This document shows positions 5,620-7,068 of a stretch of DNA of 7,068 nt, piece by piece (the stretch's first letter is position 1; every line of letters begins with the position of its first letter). A program made the position numbers and the translations under genes. The notes under the pieces are model-generated. The model had not been told where the DNA came from and made no database searches. It saw only the letters and a list, made by a program, of their open reading frames with translations. Source of the DNA: RGIG4074 sp964459165 (GTDB taxonomy: Bacteria > Bacillota > Clostridia > Christensenellales > Borkfalkiaceae); contig CAYWKM010000063.1 of the NCBI GenBank assembly GCA_964459165.1, positions 1 to 7,068 of the forward strand. The letters are read 5' to 3'.

Positions 5620-5629
5620 CTTTTCCTCC

Positions 5630-6895
5630 TCATTTCAAAAAGGTAATGTCGTCTTCGTCGATATCGACGCTCGCGTCGTAGTAGGCTGCGAGTCCCTTCA
5701 AGAGGCTTTTGTAATCTTCCACGGCGAAGCATTCCACGGCGGCGTGCATGGCGAGCTGGGCGAGGCCCAAATCGACGGTGAGAATGCCGATCTGTCCGAG
5801 GCTGATTCCCCCGAGCGTGGAGCCGCTGCGCATATCGGAGCGGTTGAAAAAGGTCTGATATTTCGTCCCGCTCTTTTGGAACAGGGTCTTGATGAAGGCG
5901 GAGGAACGCGCGTCGGTCGTATAAGCCTTTCCGGCGTGTCCTTTGACGACGATTCCGCCGCCGGGGACGGGGCGGTTGGTGAGGTCGCTTTTTTCTCCGT
6001 GGTTGGGGTGAACGGCGTGCGCGTTGTCGAGGGAAACGGAGACGCTCTTCGTAAAGCTCCTCGCCGTCTCTTCCAAGGTGAAGCCGAGGGAGAGGGAAAG
6101 CTTCTTTAATACGGAAGAGAGAAAGTCGCTCCCCGCGCCTTGAAGCGTTCGACTGCCGATTTCTTCGTTGTCGAAGCAGCAGGCCGCCGTGATTCCGTCT
6201 CCCTCGCTCGCGATGAGGGAAAGGAGGGAAGCGTATACGCTCGTCAGGTTATCGACGCGCGGAGAGGAGAGAAATTCGTTGTTTAAGCCGCTGTAAAAGG
6301 GCTCTTCCGCAGGTACGACAAACAAATCGTGCGAGACGATTTCCTTTTCGGAGAGGCTTTCGACGACGTTTTTCGTTCCGGAAAGTCCCGCGATCGGCAG
6401 AAGATCCACCTGCGGATTGACCGAGAAGCCGTCGTTCACGCCGCGGTTCATATGGACGGCGAGGCTGGGGATCGTCACGTTGAAATAGCTCGCCGTATTT
6501 TCGCTCTTCAAGACGTTCCCTTCTCTTACGACGAGTCTTCCGGCGATCTTCAAAGGGCGGTCGAAGAAGGAGTACCAAATACCGCCGCCGTACGTCTCCG
6601 TGTTGAGCTTGACGTATACGTCCCCGTTGATTTCGGGATTTTCTTTCAGCTTCAGGCAGGGCGAATCGACGTGCGAGCAGACGAGCTTAAAGTACAGCTT
6701 ATCGGTAAGATTCGTTTTAAAGGCGACGAGACTGCTTCCTCCGCGGACGACGTAATATCTTCCGTTCGGCTGAAGACGCCATTCCTCCTGTTCCTTTAAT
6801 TTGATAAAACCGTTATTTTTCAATAGGGCTTCGGCGTTTTCCACCGCCTGATAAGCCGTATAAGAGCCGTTTAAAAAGTCGATGAGAGCGTTCAT
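5630..6895 (-). CDS. apeB: M18 family metallo-aminopeptidase (apeB-like)
   Basis: This is a cytosolic two-zinc aminopeptidase of family M18, which removes N-terminal residues from peptides; many members prefer Asp or Glu, but bacterial specificities vary. Numbered from the ATG at 6895 (421 residues), the metal and catalytic motifs are all present: CSHVDSP (73-79, His75), SPRVDNL (211-217, Asp215), FDNEEIGS (241-248, Glu244 as likely base and Glu245 as ligand), SLDNAHAVHPNHGEK (288-302, Asp290) and LAMH (381-384, His384). The GGGIWYSFFDRPL stretch (103-115) and the MRSGSTLGGI stretch (355-364) are also family-typical. The length suits the shorter apeB-type group. An in-frame TTG at 6901 lies too close to the ribosome binding site, so ATG is preferred. 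It is the promoter-proximal gene of the operon, 10 nt before proB. Inference: it may release glutamate for proline synthesis. Confidence 0.95.
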   Translation of the reverse strand: MNALIDFLNGSYTAYQAVENAEALLKNNGFIKLKEQEEWRLQPNGRYYVVRGGSSLVAFKTNLTDKLYFKLVCSHVDSPCLKLKENPEINGDVYVKLNTETYGGGIWYSFFDRPLKIAGRLVVREGNVLKSENTASYFNVTIPSLAVHMNRGVNDGFSVNPQVDLLPIAGLSGTKNVVESLSEKEIVSHDLFVVPAEEPFYSGLNNEFLSSPRVDNLTSVYASLLSLIASEGDGITAACCFDNEEIGSRTLQGAGSDFLSSVLKKLSLSLGFTLEETARSFTKSVSVSLDNAHAVHPNHGEKSDLTNRPVPGGGIVVKGHAGKAYTTDARSSAFIKTLFQKSGTKYQTFFNRSDMRSGSTLGGISLGQIGILTVDLGLAQLAMHAAVECFAVEDYKSLLKGLAAYYDASVDIDEDDITFLK

Positions 6896-6904
6896 GTTCA
6901 ATAG

Positions 6905-6910
6905 TTCCTT
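6905..6910 (-). promoter_or_regulatory. Ribosome binding site that decides the apeB start
   Basis: AAGGAA on the minus strand lies 9 nt before the ATG at 6895 but only 3 nt before the in-frame TTG at 6901. Aligned to the anti-Shine-Dalgarno sequence, the ATG has normal spacing and the TTG does not. The annotated protein should therefore start two codons after the longest possible frame. Confidence 0.7.
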
Positions 6911-6985
6911 TTTTTATTTCGCCGCGAAAGCTTTTCCGAGGGAAGAAGGCTTGGGGAACGAAAGATTTTTTTCTTTGGTTACCAT

Positions 6986-7014
6986 ATTATACAACTTACT
7001 GCGGAGGAATGCAA
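6986..7014 (-). promoter_or_regulatory. Sigma-A promoter of the apeB-proB-proA operon
   Basis: On the minus strand, a -35-like TTGCAT (7009-7014 complement) is followed by a 17-bp spacer and a perfect TATAAT (6986-6991 complement). The predicted transcription start is near 6979, giving a leader of about 84 nt before the ATG at 6895. I see no riboswitch or clear attenuator in the leader. The promoter begins directly after the upstream gene's terminator, as expected for an operon start. Confidence 0.75.
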
Positions 7015-7015
7015 T

Positions 7016-7038
7016 AAAAAATCGCCGCTTTTTAGCGG
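7016..7038 (-). terminator. Terminator of a gene beyond the right edge
   Basis: CCGCT (7025-7029) and AGCGG (7034-7038) form a 5-bp perfect stem with a 4-nt loop. Read on the minus strand the stem is followed by CGA and then six T (7016-7021 on the plus strand). It would end a minus-strand transcript entering from beyond 7068 and insulate the apeB promoter. The stem is short, so efficiency is uncertain. Confidence 0.6.
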
Positions 7039-7068
7039 AGTACTCGTAAGACAGGAAACCATCAAGAA

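Noticed and set aside
1..7068. CRISPR array, insertion sequence, phage gene, toxin-antitoxin pair, tRNA or rRNA
   Set aside because: I saw no spaced repeats, terminal inverted repeats with a transposase, cloverleaf-like sequence or defence-family motifs. The window is explained by core metabolic genes.

Overview
This window reads as ordinary chromosomal core-metabolism DNA, probably from an uncultured anaerobic member of the Clostridia (Bacillota). The lineage is an inference. It rests on a DUF4250 small protein (a family I know mainly from Bacillota), AGGAGG-type ribosome binding sites, sigma-A-like promoters, tight short-gap operons and family-typical TruA, GlpK, ProB, ProA and M18 proteins. 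I see no mobile element, CRISPR array, phage gene, toxin-antitoxin pair, tRNA or rRNA, and no convincing new multi-gene system.

Layout from left to right: (1) positions 41-564, minus strand: a two-gene unit encoding an acidic 108-residue protein of unknown function, then a 61-residue DUF4250 protein 11 nt downstream. (2) positions 565-896: a 332-bp divergent intergenic region with an extended -10 promoter-like site facing left, a 14-bp perfect palindrome, a bulged hairpin and a strong promoter facing right. (3) positions 897-3130, plus strand: truA (tRNA pseudouridine synthase) followed after 14 nt by glpK (glycerol kinase). The truA promoter is so close to the gene that the predicted first transcribed base is the A of the ATG, so the mRNA should be leaderless. 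(4) positions 3131-3577: a convergent intergenic region with several stem-loops and two hairpins that look like terminators. (5) positions 3578-6895, minus strand: a three-gene operon transcribed as M18 aminopeptidase (apeB-like), proB, proA, with gaps of 10 and 20 nt. It has a good promoter at 6986-7014, just downstream of the terminator of an unseen gene beyond the right edge.

How the genes fit together: ProB and ProA perform the first two steps of proline synthesis from glutamate; ProC is not in the window. The M18 aminopeptidase in the same operon belongs to a family that often prefers N-terminal Asp or Glu, so it could supply glutamate from peptides (inference). GlpK makes glycerol 3-phosphate; no glycerol facilitator or glycerol-3-phosphate dehydrogenase/oxidase gene is present, and its pairing with truA looks like shared transcription rather than shared function. 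The points most worth checking are the leaderless truA start, the Gln in GlpK where many Gram-positive homologues carry the PTS-phosphorylated His, the ProB without a PUA domain, and the hairpin-rich convergent intergenic region.
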